This document shows positions 9,367-17,580 of a DNA stretch of 17,757 nt, piece after piece. The first letter of the stretch is position 1; each line of letters opens with the position of its first letter. Made by a program: the position numbers and the translations under genes. The notes under the pieces were generated by a model. The model was not told where the DNA came from. It saw nothing but the letters and a program-made list of their open reading frames with translations, and did no database searches. Origin of the DNA: an uncultured Lutibacter sp. Its GTDB lineage: Bacteria; Bacteroidota; Bacteroidia; Flavobacteriales; Flavobacteriaceae. The stretch spans positions 1 through 17,757 of the forward strand of contig CAJXUO010000002.1 in NCBI GenBank assembly GCA_913061425.1, given 5' to 3'.

Positions 9367-9374
9367 TATATTTG
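9367..9374 (+). promoter_or_regulatory. Possible -7 element for the ankyrin/DOMON pair
   Basis: TATATTTG matches TAnnTTTG and lies in the 188-bp gap after carB. No clear TTG is found at 19-nt spacing (the nearest candidate is CTG 16 nt upstream). It would give a leader of about 110 nt. The rest of the gap holds no gene and no convincing carB terminator. Confidence 0.4.
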
Positions 9375-9489
9375 TTATAACCATTATTAAGGTTAAAATA
9401 TGTATTATAAGATGAGATAATTATTTATAATTTTAGTAATTATGTAAATTTTTTCCGACTAAATGATTGAGATGAATAAAACAAACTAA

Positions 9490-10026
9490 ATGAAAAATTC
9501 CTATAATAAAAAGATATTAGTCCTTTCTTTTCTCTTTTTTTTTACTTCATTAACTACAATAAATTCACAAGAAATTTCAATTTTTGATATTGCTCGTAAA
9601 GGAACTTTAGAACAGTTGAAAGAGGTAGAAGAAAAAGACTCAAATATCATTAATATGGAGAGTAAAGAAGGATATACTCCATTAACTTTAGCTTGTTATA
9701 ATAGTAATAATGAAGTTGCTAAGTATTTAATTAATCACGTTAAAGATATCAATTCTAAAAGTGGTTTTGGAACTCCATTAATGGCTGCAGTTGTGAAAAA
9801 CAATATAGAATTAGTAGAAGTATTCATAAAAAACAACGTCAAATTAAATATAGCAGATCAAAATCAAACAACAGCATTACATTACGCTGTTACGTTTAGT
9901 TATATAGATATTGTGAAATTACTTGTAAATGCTAAAGCCGATAGTTCTCTAAAAGATAATAGAGGGAATTCAGCATTAGACTATGCGAAATTAATAGGAA
10001 ATCAAAAAATAATTCAACTTTTTTAA
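9490..10026 (+). CDS. Exported ankyrin-repeat protein
   Basis: The 178-residue protein begins with a signal peptide: a Lys-rich start, a hydrophobic core LVLSFLFFFTSL, and a likely cleavage site at NS-QE near residue 26. It is therefore periplasmic or otherwise exported. The mature part is a short ankyrin solenoid with a degenerate first unit (about 31-60) and three clear repeats at about 61-93 (GYTPLTLACYNSNNEVAKYL), 94-126 (GTPLMAAVVKNNIELVEVFI) and 127-159 (TTALHYAVTFSYIDIVKLLV), then a capping partial repeat (NSALDYAKLIGNQKIIQLF). Ankyrin repeats bind protein partners and have no catalytic role. The DOMON-like gene starts 10 nt after the stop, so the two are almost surely co-transcribed and the DOMON protein is an obvious candidate partner, by inference only. 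Confidence 0.88.
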   Translation: MKNSYNKKILVLSFLFFFTSLTTINSQEISIFDIARKGTLEQLKEVEEKDSNIINMESKEGYTPLTLACYNSNNEVAKYLINHVKDINSKSGFGTPLMAAVVKNNIELVEVFIKNNVKLNIADQNQTTALHYAVTFSYIDIVKLLVNAKADSSLKDNRGNSALDYAKLIGNQKIIQLF

Positions 10027-10036
10027 AAACAATCAT

Positions 10037-10783
10037 ATGAAAAAAATATTACTTTCTTTATTACTAATGACTAGTGTGGGAGTTTTTTCACAAAACTTGA
10101 GTACAGGTGTAGTCGTATTTAACTCAAATTTATCAGCACAGATTTATATTAACGGAACCACTAATCAAACAACTTTAACCTTAGAGGGTCCTTTAAATGC
10201 ATGGTTTGCTGTAGGGTTTGGAGGCAGTAATATGAGTTCTGGAGCTGATGTATTTAGAACAGATGGTACAACAATTACAGATGCAATTTCTACTATGCAA
10301 GATTTACCAACTGCAGATACTCAACAAGATTGGACATTAGTTTCTAATATAGTATCTGCATCTAAAAGGACTATAACGGCAACAAGAGCAAACAATACTG
10401 GAGATTCAAATGATTTTATTTTCACTACTTCTCTTGGTACTATTCCAATGATTTGGGCTCATGGATCTTCAACAACTTATGGTTATCATGGAGGTAATAG
10501 AGGTGCATTGACCGTAGGACTTTCTTTAGGAGTCTCTGAAGTAGAGCGTTTAGATTTTGACATGTATCCAAATCCTGCGGTAGAAGAATTAACGATTCAA
10601 TTACTTTCAGGTTCAAATAATGTCTCTGTAGAATTTTATAACGCAATTGGTAGTTTGGCTTTAACTAAAAAAGTGTCACAAGGAGATAATAGAATAAATG
10701 TAGAAGGACTAAGTTCTGGTGTTTATTTTGTTAAAGTACATACTGATGATAGAGTAGGTACTAAAAAGTTTATAAAAAAATAA
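10037..10783 (+). CDS. DOMON-like secreted protein with type IX sorting domain
   Basis: The 248-residue protein has a signal peptide (residues 1-18, cleavage near FSQ) and a globular domain (about 20-160) with the DOMON pattern: a WFAVGFGG turn, SNMSSGADVF around Met66, GDSNDFIF (about 122-129), and IWAHG with GYHGGNRG near the end. DOMON domains bind haem or sugar. In haem-binding members a Met and a late His are the iron ligands, and Met66 with His151 (or His142) sit in the matching places. The C-terminal part (about 172-248) is a type A sorting domain: FDMYPNPAVEELTI, NVSVEFYNAIG, GLSSGVYFVKV and a Lys-rich end. It targets the protein through the type IX system to the outer surface or medium. 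The domain call comes from pattern recognition; the sorting tail is more certain than the DOMON assignment. Confidence 0.8.
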   Translation: MKKILLSLLLMTSVGVFSQNLSTGVVVFNSNLSAQIYINGTTNQTTLTLEGPLNAWFAVGFGGSNMSSGADVFRTDGTTITDAISTMQDLPTADTQQDWTLVSNIVSASKRTITATRANNTGDSNDFIFTTSLGTIPMIWAHGSSTTYGYHGGNRGALTVGLSLGVSEVERLDFDMYPNPAVEELTIQLLSGSNNVSVEFYNAIGSLALTKKVSQGDNRINVEGLSSGVYFVKVHTDDRVGTKKFIKK

Positions 10784-10804
10784 TAGTTTTTAAATTAAAT
10801 AAAT

Positions 10805-10837
10805 AAAACCGATTGTATTTTAACAATCGGTTTTTTT
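10805..10837 (+). terminator. Rho-independent terminator after the DOMON-like gene
   Basis: A perfect 12-bp stem (AAAACCGATTGT 10805-10816 with its complement 10823-10834) closes a 6-nt ATTTTA loop and ends in seven T (10831-10837). It closes the two-gene ankyrin/DOMON unit. Confidence 0.92.
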
Positions 10838-10854
10838 ATGCGCTATAATTAAAG

Positions 10855-10862
10855 TAAGTTTG
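10855..10862 (+). promoter_or_regulatory. Possible -7 element for the nucleotidyltransferase-like gene
   Basis: TAAGTTTG matches TAnnTTTG and lies between the preceding terminator and the ATG at 10887, where a promoter must exist. There is no TTG at the usual spacing, so confidence is low. The leader would be about 18 nt. Confidence 0.35.
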
Positions 10863-10886
10863 TATAGTTCGAAAAATTAATTAAAC

Positions 10887-12062
10887 ATGAATTACATTCT
10901 TTTTGATGGCTCAGTTCGTAACGCATTGCTGCCATTTACTTATACGCGTCCAGTTGCAGATATTAGAGTTGGAATTTTAACGATCAGAGAAAAATGGGAA
11001 AGACGTATAGGAGTGACCACTACAACACTTACTGAGGAATACTTGGAAGAAAAGTTTCCAATGGTAGAAATGGAGCAAAATATTATGATAAACGCTTCTT
11101 TTTTACCTACTGATCAATTAGTAGAAGAATTAAAAGAATTAAAAGAAAACCAAGCGTTAATCTATAAAGAAGATATAGTTGCCTTTTTCACTACAGACAC
11201 TCAAGAAGTTGAGAGTTTTGATGATTTTGAACAATTAGAATTTGATTCAGAGTTATTGCAAATAAAAAATACGTGGGATATTTTCTCGCTGAATTCTAAA
11301 GCAATTCAGCAAGATTTTGATTTTATAACACAAGGAAGAAAATCTGCTGATATTCCAGAAAAGACAGTTGCATTTAATAAAGAGAATATCTTTATTGAAG
11401 ATGGCGCTAAATTGCCATTATGTTCATTAAATGCTACAAATGGTCCAATATACATAGGTGAAAACGCTGAAATAATGGAAGGAGCAATGATTAGAGGTCC
11501 TTTTGCGTTGTGTGAAAATTCAATTATTAAAATGGGTACCAAAATTTATGGAGGTACAACCATCGGACCACATTCAAAAATTGGCGGAGAAGTAAATAAC
11601 TCAGTAATTTTTGGGAATTCTAATAAAGGTCATGAAGGTTATTTAGGAAATGCTGTACTTGGCGAATGGTGTAATATAGGAGCAGATACAAATAATTCTA
11701 ATCTAAAAAATGATTATGCTGAGGTGAAATTATGGAGTTATGAAACTCAAAGATTTGCCAAAACAGGATTGCAATTTTGTGGTTTAATGATGGGAGATCA
11801 TTCTAAATGTGGGATTAATACCATGTTTAATACTGGAACCGTTATAGGCGTTAGTGCGAATATTTTTGGAACCGGTTTTCCAAGAAATTTTGTACCATCT
11901 TATTCTTGGGGAGGAGCCTCAGGATATACAACATACCAAATGAATAAGGTTAAAGAAGTTGCAGCAGCAGTAATGCTAAGAAAAGGATTAGACTTTGATG
12001 AACAAGAGGTGAAGATTCTTGAGCATATATTTGAAGAAACGAAGCAGTATAGAAACTTTTAA
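10887..12062 (+). CDS. GlmU-like sugar nucleotidyltransferase family protein
   Basis: The 391-residue protein has an N-terminal region (about 1-175) starting MNYILFDGSVRNALLPFTYT, then RPVADIRVGILTIREKWE, which is typical of the Bacteroidota putative sugar nucleotidyltransferases often labelled 'GlmU family'. The C-terminal region (about 185-330) is a left-handed parallel beta-helix of hexapeptide repeats (for example IYIGENAEIMEGAMI, GTKIYGGTTIGPHSKIGG, VLGEWCNIGADTNNSNLKND). Such proteins are thought to couple nucleotidyl transfer to acyl or acetyl transfer on sugars. The classical pyrophosphorylase loop (LAAGxGTRM) is missing, so the true GlmU reaction should not be assumed. It stands alone between two terminators. 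Length and domains are complete. Confidence 0.85.
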   Translation: MNYILFDGSVRNALLPFTYTRPVADIRVGILTIREKWERRIGVTTTTLTEEYLEEKFPMVEMEQNIMINASFLPTDQLVEELKELKENQALIYKEDIVAFFTTDTQEVESFDDFEQLEFDSELLQIKNTWDIFSLNSKAIQQDFDFITQGRKSADIPEKTVAFNKENIFIEDGAKLPLCSLNATNGPIYIGENAEIMEGAMIRGPFALCENSIIKMGTKIYGGTTIGPHSKIGGEVNNSVIFGNSNKGHEGYLGNAVLGEWCNIGADTNNSNLKNDYAEVKLWSYETQRFAKTGLQFCGLMMGDHSKCGINTMFNTGTVIGVSANIFGTGFPRNFVPSYSWGGASGYTTYQMNKVKEVAAAVMLRKGLDFDEQEVKILEHIFEETKQYRNF

Positions 12063-12095
12063 AAAAAGGCTCTTAACATTGTTAAGAGCCTTTTT
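12063..12095 (+). terminator. Rho-independent terminator after the nucleotidyltransferase-like gene
   Basis: A perfect 15-bp stem (AAAAAGGCTCTTAAC 12063-12077 with its complement 12081-12095) has a 3-nt ATT loop and a T5 run. The symmetric A and T ends would let it work in both directions. Confidence 0.93.
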
Positions 12096-12334
12096 ATTTA
12101 AACCTGCAATTACAGTGTTATTACGGCTCGAAGTTAAATAATAGTTCTTGTAGATTTCTAATTGAGCACTTTACTCTACAATGTCGTATCTCTTCAAAAA
12201 ATTAATCTTTTAATTCTATCAATGGCATAACTATTGTCTTTTAATAATAGATATTAGAGTTTTAAATTTATTAACATTCTGATTTTCAATAAAATACAAT
12301 AAAAATACACTTTTGTTTGTTATTTTCTCTATTG

Positions 12335-12369
12335 ATGATAATGACATAATGACCCAAATAAAAATATGA
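12335..12369 (+). promoter_or_regulatory. Chain of tiny overlapping reading frames leading into lon
   Basis: A tandem 8-mer ATAATGAC (12338-12345 and 12346-12353) creates closely spaced start codons. ATG 12335 (in frame with ATG 12341) encodes MIMT and stops at TAA 12347-12349, which overlaps ATG 12349 as TAATG. That second frame encodes MTQIKI and stops at TGA 12367-12369, which overlaps the lon start as ATGA. Both junctions are of the type used for termination-reinitiation. Whether any of these are translated is unknown. The rest of the 270-bp gap 12096-12365 shows no gene and no convincing promoter. Confidence 0.4.
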
Positions 12370-14822
12370 GCGATTCAAAATTTATAAAACTAGACAATCT
12401 GTCATTTCAACAGGTTTTTGATGAAGATGCGGAATTAATTCCATTAATGACGCCAGAAGATGAAGAGAGAATAAATCAAGAAGAAATTCCAGATGAATTA
12501 TCAATATTACCATTGCGTAATATGGTCTTGTTTCCAGGAGTTGTAATTCCAATTACTGCAGGAAGAGACAAATCAATCAAATTGTTAAAAGATGCGAATA
12601 ACGGAATTAAAATTGTTGGTGTTGTTGCACAAAATGATGAATCTGTTGAAGATCCTTCTATTAATGATATTCATAAAGTAGGAACTGTTGCTCGTATTTT
12701 AAAAATGTTGAAAATGCCTGACGGTAATACAACAGTAATCATACAAGGAACTAAACGATTTGAAGTAAATGAGTTTACACAAGAAGACCCTTATATCAAA
12801 GCAACAGTTAAAAAGGTAGAAGAAGATAGATCAGAAATAAAGAATCCAGAGTTTGAAGCTATTATTGATTCAATTAAGTCAATGGCACTTAAGATTATTA
12901 AGATCAATCCAAGTTTGCCTTCAGAAGCATCTTTCGCTATAAAAAATATAGAGAGCAGTTCATTTTTGGTAAACTTCGTTTCATCTAATATGAACTTAAG
13001 TGTTGCCGAAAAACAAAAATTATTAAATATTAATGATTTGAAAGAGCGTGCAATGTTGACGTTGAGGCTTATGACTAAAGAATTACAAAAGTTAGAATTG
13101 CGCAATGATATTCAGTCAAAAACACGTTCTGAGATGGATCAACAACAACGTGAATATTTTTTAAATCAGCAATTAAAAACAATTCAAGAAGAATTAGGTG
13201 GAGTGTCTTATGATGAGGAGTTGGCTGAAATGCGTGAAAAAGCACAAACTAAAAAATGGAGTAAAGAGATTGCAGAAAAGTTTGATAAAGAAATAGGAAG
13301 ATTGCAACGAATGAATCCTCAAGTAGCTGAGTATTCTGTTCAGCGTAACTATTTAGATTTATTGTTAGAATTGCCTTGGGAAGAATATTCTGAAGATTTA
13401 TTTGATTTAAAACGTGCTCAAAAAGTATTAGATAGAGATCACTTTGGATTAGAAAAAGTGAAAGAAAGAATAATTGAACATTTAGCCGTATTAAAATTAA
13501 AAGGTGATATGAAATCACCAATAATATGTCTATACGGACCTCCAGGAGTTGGGAAAACGTCTCTTGGTAAATCTATTGCAGAATCACTGGGAAGAGAATA
13601 TGTACGTATGTCACTTGGTGGTTTGAGAGATGAAGCAGAAATTAGAGGTCATAGAAAAACGTATATTGGTGCTATGCCTGGACGTTTAATCCAAAGTCTA
13701 AAAAAGGCAGGGACTTCTAATCCAGTTTTTGTTTTAGACGAAATAGACAAATTGGCGTCAAGCTCTCATAATGGCGATCCTTCTTCTGCAATGTTAGAAG
13801 TATTAGACCCTGAACAGAACTCAGCGTTTTATGATAATTACTTAGAGTTGGGTTATGACTTTTCTAAAATATTATTTGTTGCAACAGCAAATAGTTTGTC
13901 AACAATTCCTTGGGCATTAAGAGATCGAATGGAGATTATTAATGTGAGTGGTTATACAATAGAGGAAAAAGTTGAAATTGGTAGAAAACATTTATTACCA
14001 AAACAATTAAAAGAACATGGATTAACCTCTAAAGAAATTCAAATCAAAAAGTCACAATTAGAAAAAATTGTTGAAGGTTATACACGAGAATCTGGAGTTA
14101 GAGGTTTGGATAAGCAAATTGCGAAAGTTGTTCGTTATGCTGCAAAATCTATTGCGATGGATGAAGAATACAATACGTTAATTTCTTCTGAAGATGTAGA
14201 GAAAATTTTAGGAGTTTCTCATTTAGAAAGAGATAAATACGAAAATAATGATGTAGCAGGAGTCGTAACTGGTTTAGCTTGGACAAGAGTTGGAGGAGAC
14301 ATTTTATTTATTGAATCAATTATTTCTAAAGGAAAAGGATTGACAATTACTGGGAATTTAGGGAAGGTGATGAAGGAATCAGCAACTATAGCGATGGAAT
14401 ATATTCGATCATATGCTTCAGAATTTGGAATTTCTGAAGAAGTAATAGAAGAAAATAAGGTACATATACATGTTCCTGAAGGTGCAACTCCAAAAGATGG
14501 TCCAAGTGCCGGAATTACAATGTTAACATCATTAGTATCTGTTTTTACACAACGAAAAGTAAAATCTCGTTTAGCAATGTCTGGTGAAATAACGTTGAGA
14601 GGAAAAGTACTTCCAGTTGGTGGAATAAAAGAAAAGATATTGGCAGCAAAGCGTGCGAATATTAAAGAAATTATTTTATGTGCCGATAATAAGAAAGATG
14701 TTGATGAAATAAATCAGCGTTATTTAAAAGGTGTCAAATTCCATTATGTAAAGGAAATGAAAGAAGTTATTGAGTTGGCTTTGACAAAACAAAAAGTAAA
14801 AGGAGCGAAAAAGTTATCTTAA
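12366..14822 (+). CDS. lon: ATP-dependent protease Lon (LonA type)
   Basis: Lon is a soluble hexameric AAA+ serine protease that degrades misfolded and selected regulatory proteins. The 818-residue protein has an N-terminal substrate-binding LON domain (about 45-245, starting [15 protein letters not shown]), a helical linker, an AAA+ module with Walker A GPPGVGKT (391-398), Walker [11 protein letters not shown] (about 454-463) and the conserved [14 protein letters not shown] segment, and a C-terminal peptidase domain. The catalytic dyad is Ser714 ([10 protein letters not shown]) and Lys757 (GGIKEK), 43 residues apart as in E. coli. An acidic N-terminal extension of about 40 residues is usual in Bacteroidota. 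The start is chosen because [12 protein letters not shown] matches the family opening. Lon is often heat-inducible, but I see no recognisable heat-shock site upstream. Confidence 0.98.
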   Translation: MSDSKFIKLDNLSFQQVFDEDAELIPLMTPEDEERINQEEIPDELSILPLRNMVLFPGVVIPITAGRDKSIKLLKDANNGIKIVGVVAQNDESVEDPSINDIHKVGTVARILKMLKMPDGNTTVIIQGTKRFEVNEFTQEDPYIKATVKKVEEDRSEIKNPEFEAIIDSIKSMALKIIKINPSLPSEASFAIKNIESSSFLVNFVSSNMNLSVAEKQKLLNINDLKERAMLTLRLMTKELQKLELRNDIQSKTRSEMDQQQREYFLNQQLKTIQEELGGVSYDEELAEMREKAQTKKWSKEIAEKFDKEIGRLQRMNPQVAEYSVQRNYLDLLLELPWEEYSEDLFDLKRAQKVLDRDHFGLEKVKERIIEHLAVLKLKGDMKSPIICLYGPPGVGKTSLGKSIAESLGREYVRMSLGGLRDEAEIRGHRKTYIGAMPGRLIQSLKKAGTSNPVFVLDEIDKLASSSHNGDPSSAMLEVLDPEQNSAFYDNYLELGYDFSKILFVATANSLSTIPWALRDRMEIINVSGYTIEEKVEIGRKHLLPKQLKEHGLTSKEIQIKKSQLEKIVEGYTRESGVRGLDKQIAKVVRYAAKSIAMDEEYNTLISSEDVEKILGVSHLERDKYENNDVAGVVTGLAWTRVGGDILFIESIISKGKGLTITGNLGKVMKESATIAMEYIRSYASEFGISEEVIEENKVHIHVPEGATPKDGPSAGITMLTSLVSVFTQRKVKSRLAMSGEITLRGKVLPVGGIKEKILAAKRANIKEIILCADNKKDVDEINQRYLKGVKFHYVKEMKEVIELALTKQKVKGAKKLS

Positions 14823-14863
14823 ATCAAAAAATCGGAAAGTTTTACTTTCCGATTTTTTGATTT
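14821..14863. terminator. Bidirectional terminator after lon
   Basis: A perfect 20-bp stem (14821-14840 with 14844-14863) closes a TTT loop. It begins on the last two bases of the lon stop codon. A6 on the left arm and T6 on the right make it symmetrical, so it can also stop minus-strand transcripts leaving mazG. The following 133 bp up to mazG hold nothing else recognisable. Confidence 0.93.
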
Positions 14864-14996
14864 ACAGGACTTGACCTTCTCAATTATTATCACTAACTTT
14901 ACATATCACACGATAAAATTCATTAAAACGAAATCTTATCTTAATGATTAAATAAAATTATTCAATACAGGCAAACTGTGTTGAAAAACGACTTTT

Positions 14997-15776
14997 TTAT
15001 TTATAAAACTCTTTAGATTGTTCCCAATACACATCCATTTCTTGGAGTGACATATCGTGTAACTCTTTTCCTTCTTTTTTAGCAGCCTTTTCCAAGAATT
15101 GGAAACGTTTAATGAATTTTTTGTTGGTACGTTCTAATGCATTTTCTGGATTTACATTTATAAAACGAGCGTAATTTATTAAAGAGAATAAAACATCACC
15201 AAATTCACTTTCAATGTTGTCAGTGTTCCCTTTTTTAATTTCAGCATTTAGTTCTGTAAGTTCTTCTTGAACTTTTTCCCATACTTGCTCAGGTTCTTCC
15301 CAGTCAAAGCCAACTCCTGCAACTTTATCTTGAATTCTATTGGCTTTTACAAGAGAAGGAAGAGATTTAGGAACACCTTCTAAAACAGATTCGTTTCCTT
15401 CTTTTAGTTTAAGTTTTTCCCAATTTTGCTTAACTTCTTCTTCGTCTTTCACTTTTACATCACCATAAATATGAGGATGACGGCTAATCAATTTTTCAGA
15501 AATAGAATTTGCAACATCTGCAATATCAAAATCATTGGTTTCAGAACCAATTTTTGCATAAAAAACGATGTGTAAAAGTAAATCTCCTAACTCTTTCTTT
15601 ACTTCATTAAGATCATTGTCAAGAATTGCATCACCAAGTTCATACGTTTCCTCAATAGTTAAATGGCGAAGTGTTTGAATGGTCTGTTTTTTATCCCAAG
15701 GGCATTCTAAGCGCAACTCGTCCATGATAGTTAATAATCTATCAAATGCTTGTAGTTGTTGCGCTCTAGAGTTCAT
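14997..15776 (-). CDS. mazG: Nucleoside triphosphate pyrophosphohydrolase MazG
   Basis: MazG hydrolyses nucleoside triphosphates to monophosphates and pyrophosphate, cleaning the nucleotide pool of aberrant forms and affecting (p)ppGpp in some bacteria. The 259-residue protein has the tandem-domain form. The first domain opens with ECPWDKKQTIQTLRHLTIEE, with metal-binding residues EExxE at 42-46 and ExxD at Glu62/Asp65. The second domain (about 140-245) includes NRIQDKVAGVGFDWEE, EELTELNAEI and ESEFGDVLFSLINYAR. Length is as in E. coli MazG (263). Its ATG abuts the TAA of the preceding DUF5606-like gene (TAAATG), so the two are translationally close-coupled in one operon. Confidence 0.95.
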   Translation of the reverse strand: MNSRAQQLQAFDRLLTIMDELRLECPWDKKQTIQTLRHLTIEETYELGDAILDNDLNEVKKELGDLLLHIVFYAKIGSETNDFDIADVANSISEKLISRHPHIYGDVKVKDEEEVKQNWEKLKLKEGNESVLEGVPKSLPSLVKANRIQDKVAGVGFDWEEPEQVWEKVQEELTELNAEIKKGNTDNIESEFGDVLFSLINYARFINVNPENALERTNKKFIKRFQFLEKAAKKEGKELHDMSLQEMDVYWEQSKEFYK

Positions 15777-16196
15777 TTACGATGCTGTTTCTGTAGTTTC
15801 ATCTTCAGAAATTGAAGAAAAGTCAAATTTATGCTCTATAAGAAGATTGTACCAGTGAATCACCTTTTTTATGTTAGATGCGTATACACGTTCTTCATCA
15901 TATTCAGGAAGTATTTCAGAAAAATATGAAACTAATTTTTTTGAACTTTCTTGATGACTGATACATTTTTCTCCACTCTCTTTTTCAAAGATTGATTTTA
16001 AAATCAATTTTAAAGCTACTTCACTTTCATGCGTGTAAATTGCAATATTGTCAAGAACACTTACGTTATGCATTGCATTGATTGGGAAACGTTTTTTATC
16101 TAATAGTGATTCAACGATAATTCCTCCTTTTGACTGTGCAATTATTTCGTATAAACCTGGTTTTCCTGTAACTGCAATAATTTTTTCTAAACTCAT
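15777..16196 (-). CDS. DUF5606-like conserved protein
   Basis: The 139-residue soluble protein has a beta-rich start (LEKIIAVTGKPGLYEIIAQS then GGIIVESLLDKKRFPI) and a helical second half (about 75-125), ending in an acidic, disordered tail rich in Glu, Thr and Ser. It has no signal peptide or membrane segment. The start and the position between def and mazG fit the Bacteroidota family DUF5606, of unknown function. I recognise the family from its first 45 residues and context, not from any catalytic motif. Its stop is immediately followed by the mazG start, and def lies 36 nt upstream, which makes a three-gene unit likely. Confidence 0.8.
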   Translation of the reverse strand: MSLEKIIAVTGKPGLYEIIAQSKGGIIVESLLDKKRFPINAMHNVSVLDNIAIYTHESEVALKLILKSIFEKESGEKCISHQESSKKLVSYFSEILPEYDEERVYASNIKKVIHWYNLLIEHKFDFSSISEDETTETAS

Positions 16197-16232
16197 CTAA
16201 TATTTAATATTAATTGTATTTATATAATACCT

Positions 16233-16826
16233 CTATGAGGTTTTTTTCTTTGGATTGAAAAAACTCATCCTATAATCAGGATTTATTTTCCCTTTTGATA
16301 TGTTTTCTAATTTTTTCTTAATCAATCGTTTTTTTAGTGACGAAAGTTTATCGGTAAATAAAACTCCTTCAATATGGTCATATTCATGTTGTACAACTCT
16401 TGCTGCTAAACCTGATAAGGTTTGAGTGTGCTTTTTGAAGTTTTCGTCATAATATTCAATAGTCAATGACTCATTTCTAATGACATCTTCTCTAACATCA
16501 GGAATACTTAAACACCCTTCATTAAAAACCCATTCATCACCAGTTTCTTCTATTATTTGCGCATTAATAAATACTTTATTAAAATCTTTTAAGAATGCTC
16601 TTTCTTCTTCAGCTAAATCTTCATCATCAGCAAAAGGTGTAGTGTCTACAAGAAATAAACGAATTGCTTTACCAATTTGCGGTGCAGCAAGACCAACTCC
16701 TTGAGCATTAGCCATCGTCTCTTTCATGTTTTGAATTAGTGTATCCAAATTCAGATAATCCTTTTCAATATCGACGCCAAGTTTCCTTAAGACTGGATTT
16801 CCGTAAGCTATAATTGGTAAAATCAT
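16233..16826 (-). CDS. def: Peptide deformylase
   Basis: Deformylase removes the formyl group from the N-terminal methionine of nascent proteins at the ribosome exit. The 197-residue protein has all three metal-site motifs: GVGLAAPQIG (43-52), EGCLS with ligand Cys105, and QHEYDH with ligands His147 and His151 and catalytic Glu148. An acidic insert between motifs I and II (about 64-80) is common in Bacteroidota. The start MILPIIAYGNPVLR is the family opening. It is the first gene of the likely def, DUF5606-like, mazG unit and is divergent from the methyltransferase. Confidence 0.97.
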   Translation of the reverse strand: MILPIIAYGNPVLRKLGVDIEKDYLNLDTLIQNMKETMANAQGVGLAAPQIGKAIRLFLVDTTPFADDEDLAEEERAFLKDFNKVFINAQIIEETGDEWVFNEGCLSIPDVREDVIRNESLTIEYYDENFKKHTQTLSGLAARVVQHEYDHIEGVLFTDKLSSLKKRLIKKKLENISKGKINPDYRMSFFNPKKKTS

Positions 16827-16846
16827 TTTTTAATTTTTATCGTTTG

Positions 16847-16854
16847 CAAAAATA
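16847..16854 (-). promoter_or_regulatory. Possible -7 element of def
   Basis: On the minus strand this reads TATTTTTG, matching TAnnTTTG, about 20 nt before the def start. No TTG at standard spacing was found. It sits in the 82-bp divergent gap with the methyltransferase gene. Confidence 0.35.
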
Positions 16855-16877
16855 CAATATTAGATATTATTTTTTAG

Positions 16878-16885
16878 TAGATTTG
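16878..16885 (+). promoter_or_regulatory. Possible -7 element of the methyltransferase gene
   Basis: TAGATTTG matches TAnnTTTG, 23 nt before the ATG at 16909, in the divergent gap with def. The spacing to any upstream TTG is not standard, so only the one box supports it. Confidence 0.35.
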
Positions 16886-16908
16886 GGTCAATATTATTTT
16901 TTTATAAC

Positions 16909-17580
16909 ATGAATTGGAAAAAGTACTGGGATAGAATAGCAATAAATAATCCTCATAATAAAATAAGCCAAGTACAAAGGAAGGATGAAGAAAGTACGCT
17001 TTTAACAGTAAACCATATCACAAGAATTCTTGATATTACTAGAGAGGATAAAGTTTTAGATGTGTGTTGTGGTAATGGAATTATTACGTGTGAAATAGCA
17101 AAAAAATGTAACTCTATTATTGGTGTTGATCAATCAGAGAACTTATTAAAAGCTGCAAAAATAGGTGCTAAAGAATTAAATATTGAGTATGTTAATGGCT
17201 CGGCATTAAAATTAAGTGAGTTATTAAACGGACAAAAATTCGATAAAATTTACATGCAGTTTTCTTTTCAATATTTTGATAAAAAGAATCAAGGAAATAA
17301 GGTGATTTCTGAGCTATTGAAATGTTTAAACCCAAATGGTAAAATTTTTATTGGCGATATTCCTGAATGTAATAAATTTTCAGAGTATTACAATACTGCA
17401 ATGAAAAAATTACGTTTTTATAAAGAAAGGCTGTTACTAAAAAATGAAATGGGGAAATTTTGGAAGGTTACCAAAATTGATGCTATTTGTAAGGGTTTTG
17501 GAGTTAAAGGAACTTATTTGAAACAACCTCAAGAGTGTCCTTATTCATATTATAGATTTGATTATTTAATTGAAAATTAA
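16909..17580 (+). CDS. Class I SAM-dependent methyltransferase
   Basis: The 223-residue soluble protein has a Rossmann methyltransferase core: motif I KVLDVCCGNGII (about 48-59, SAM-binding glycine loop), motif II acidic residue Asp74 in IGVDQSENLL (ribose hydroxyls), the segment KIYMQFSFQYF at about residue 115 where motif IV is expected, and LNPNGKIFIGDIPE (about 140-153). The N-terminal MNWKKYWDRIAINNPHNK and Tyr-rich C-terminus resemble enzymes that act on small molecules or surface-sugar precursors rather than on DNA or rRNA, but the substrate cannot be read from sequence. It lies alone on the plus strand between def and ruvX, and its stop overlaps the ruvX stop. Two adjacent Cys in motif I are unusual but compatible with the fold. 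Confidence 0.85.
   Translation: MNWKKYWDRIAINNPHNKISQVQRKDEESTLLTVNHITRILDITREDKVLDVCCGNGIITCEIAKKCNSIIGVDQSENLLKAAKIGAKELNIEYVNGSALKLSELLNGQKFDKIYMQFSFQYFDKKNQGNKVISELLKCLNPNGKIFIGDIPECNKFSEYYNTAMKKLRFYKERLLLKNEMGKFWKVTKIDAICKGFGVKGTYLKQPQECPYSYYRFDYLIEN

Noticed and set aside
9302..9489. CarB shortened by a frameshift with the allosteric domain left downstream
   Set aside because: No frame after the stop encodes the MGS-like domain, the next gene is 188 bp away, and the end is a clean short tail.
12296..12320. TACACTTTTG as the lon promoter -7 box
   Set aside because: It has one base too many between TA and TTTG and no TTG at the right distance, so it was not called.
16232..16247. Hairpin ACCTC-TAT-GAGGT followed by T7 as a terminator
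   Set aside because: The stem is only 5 bp, it lies within the end of def, and it faces the plus strand, where no gene ends.
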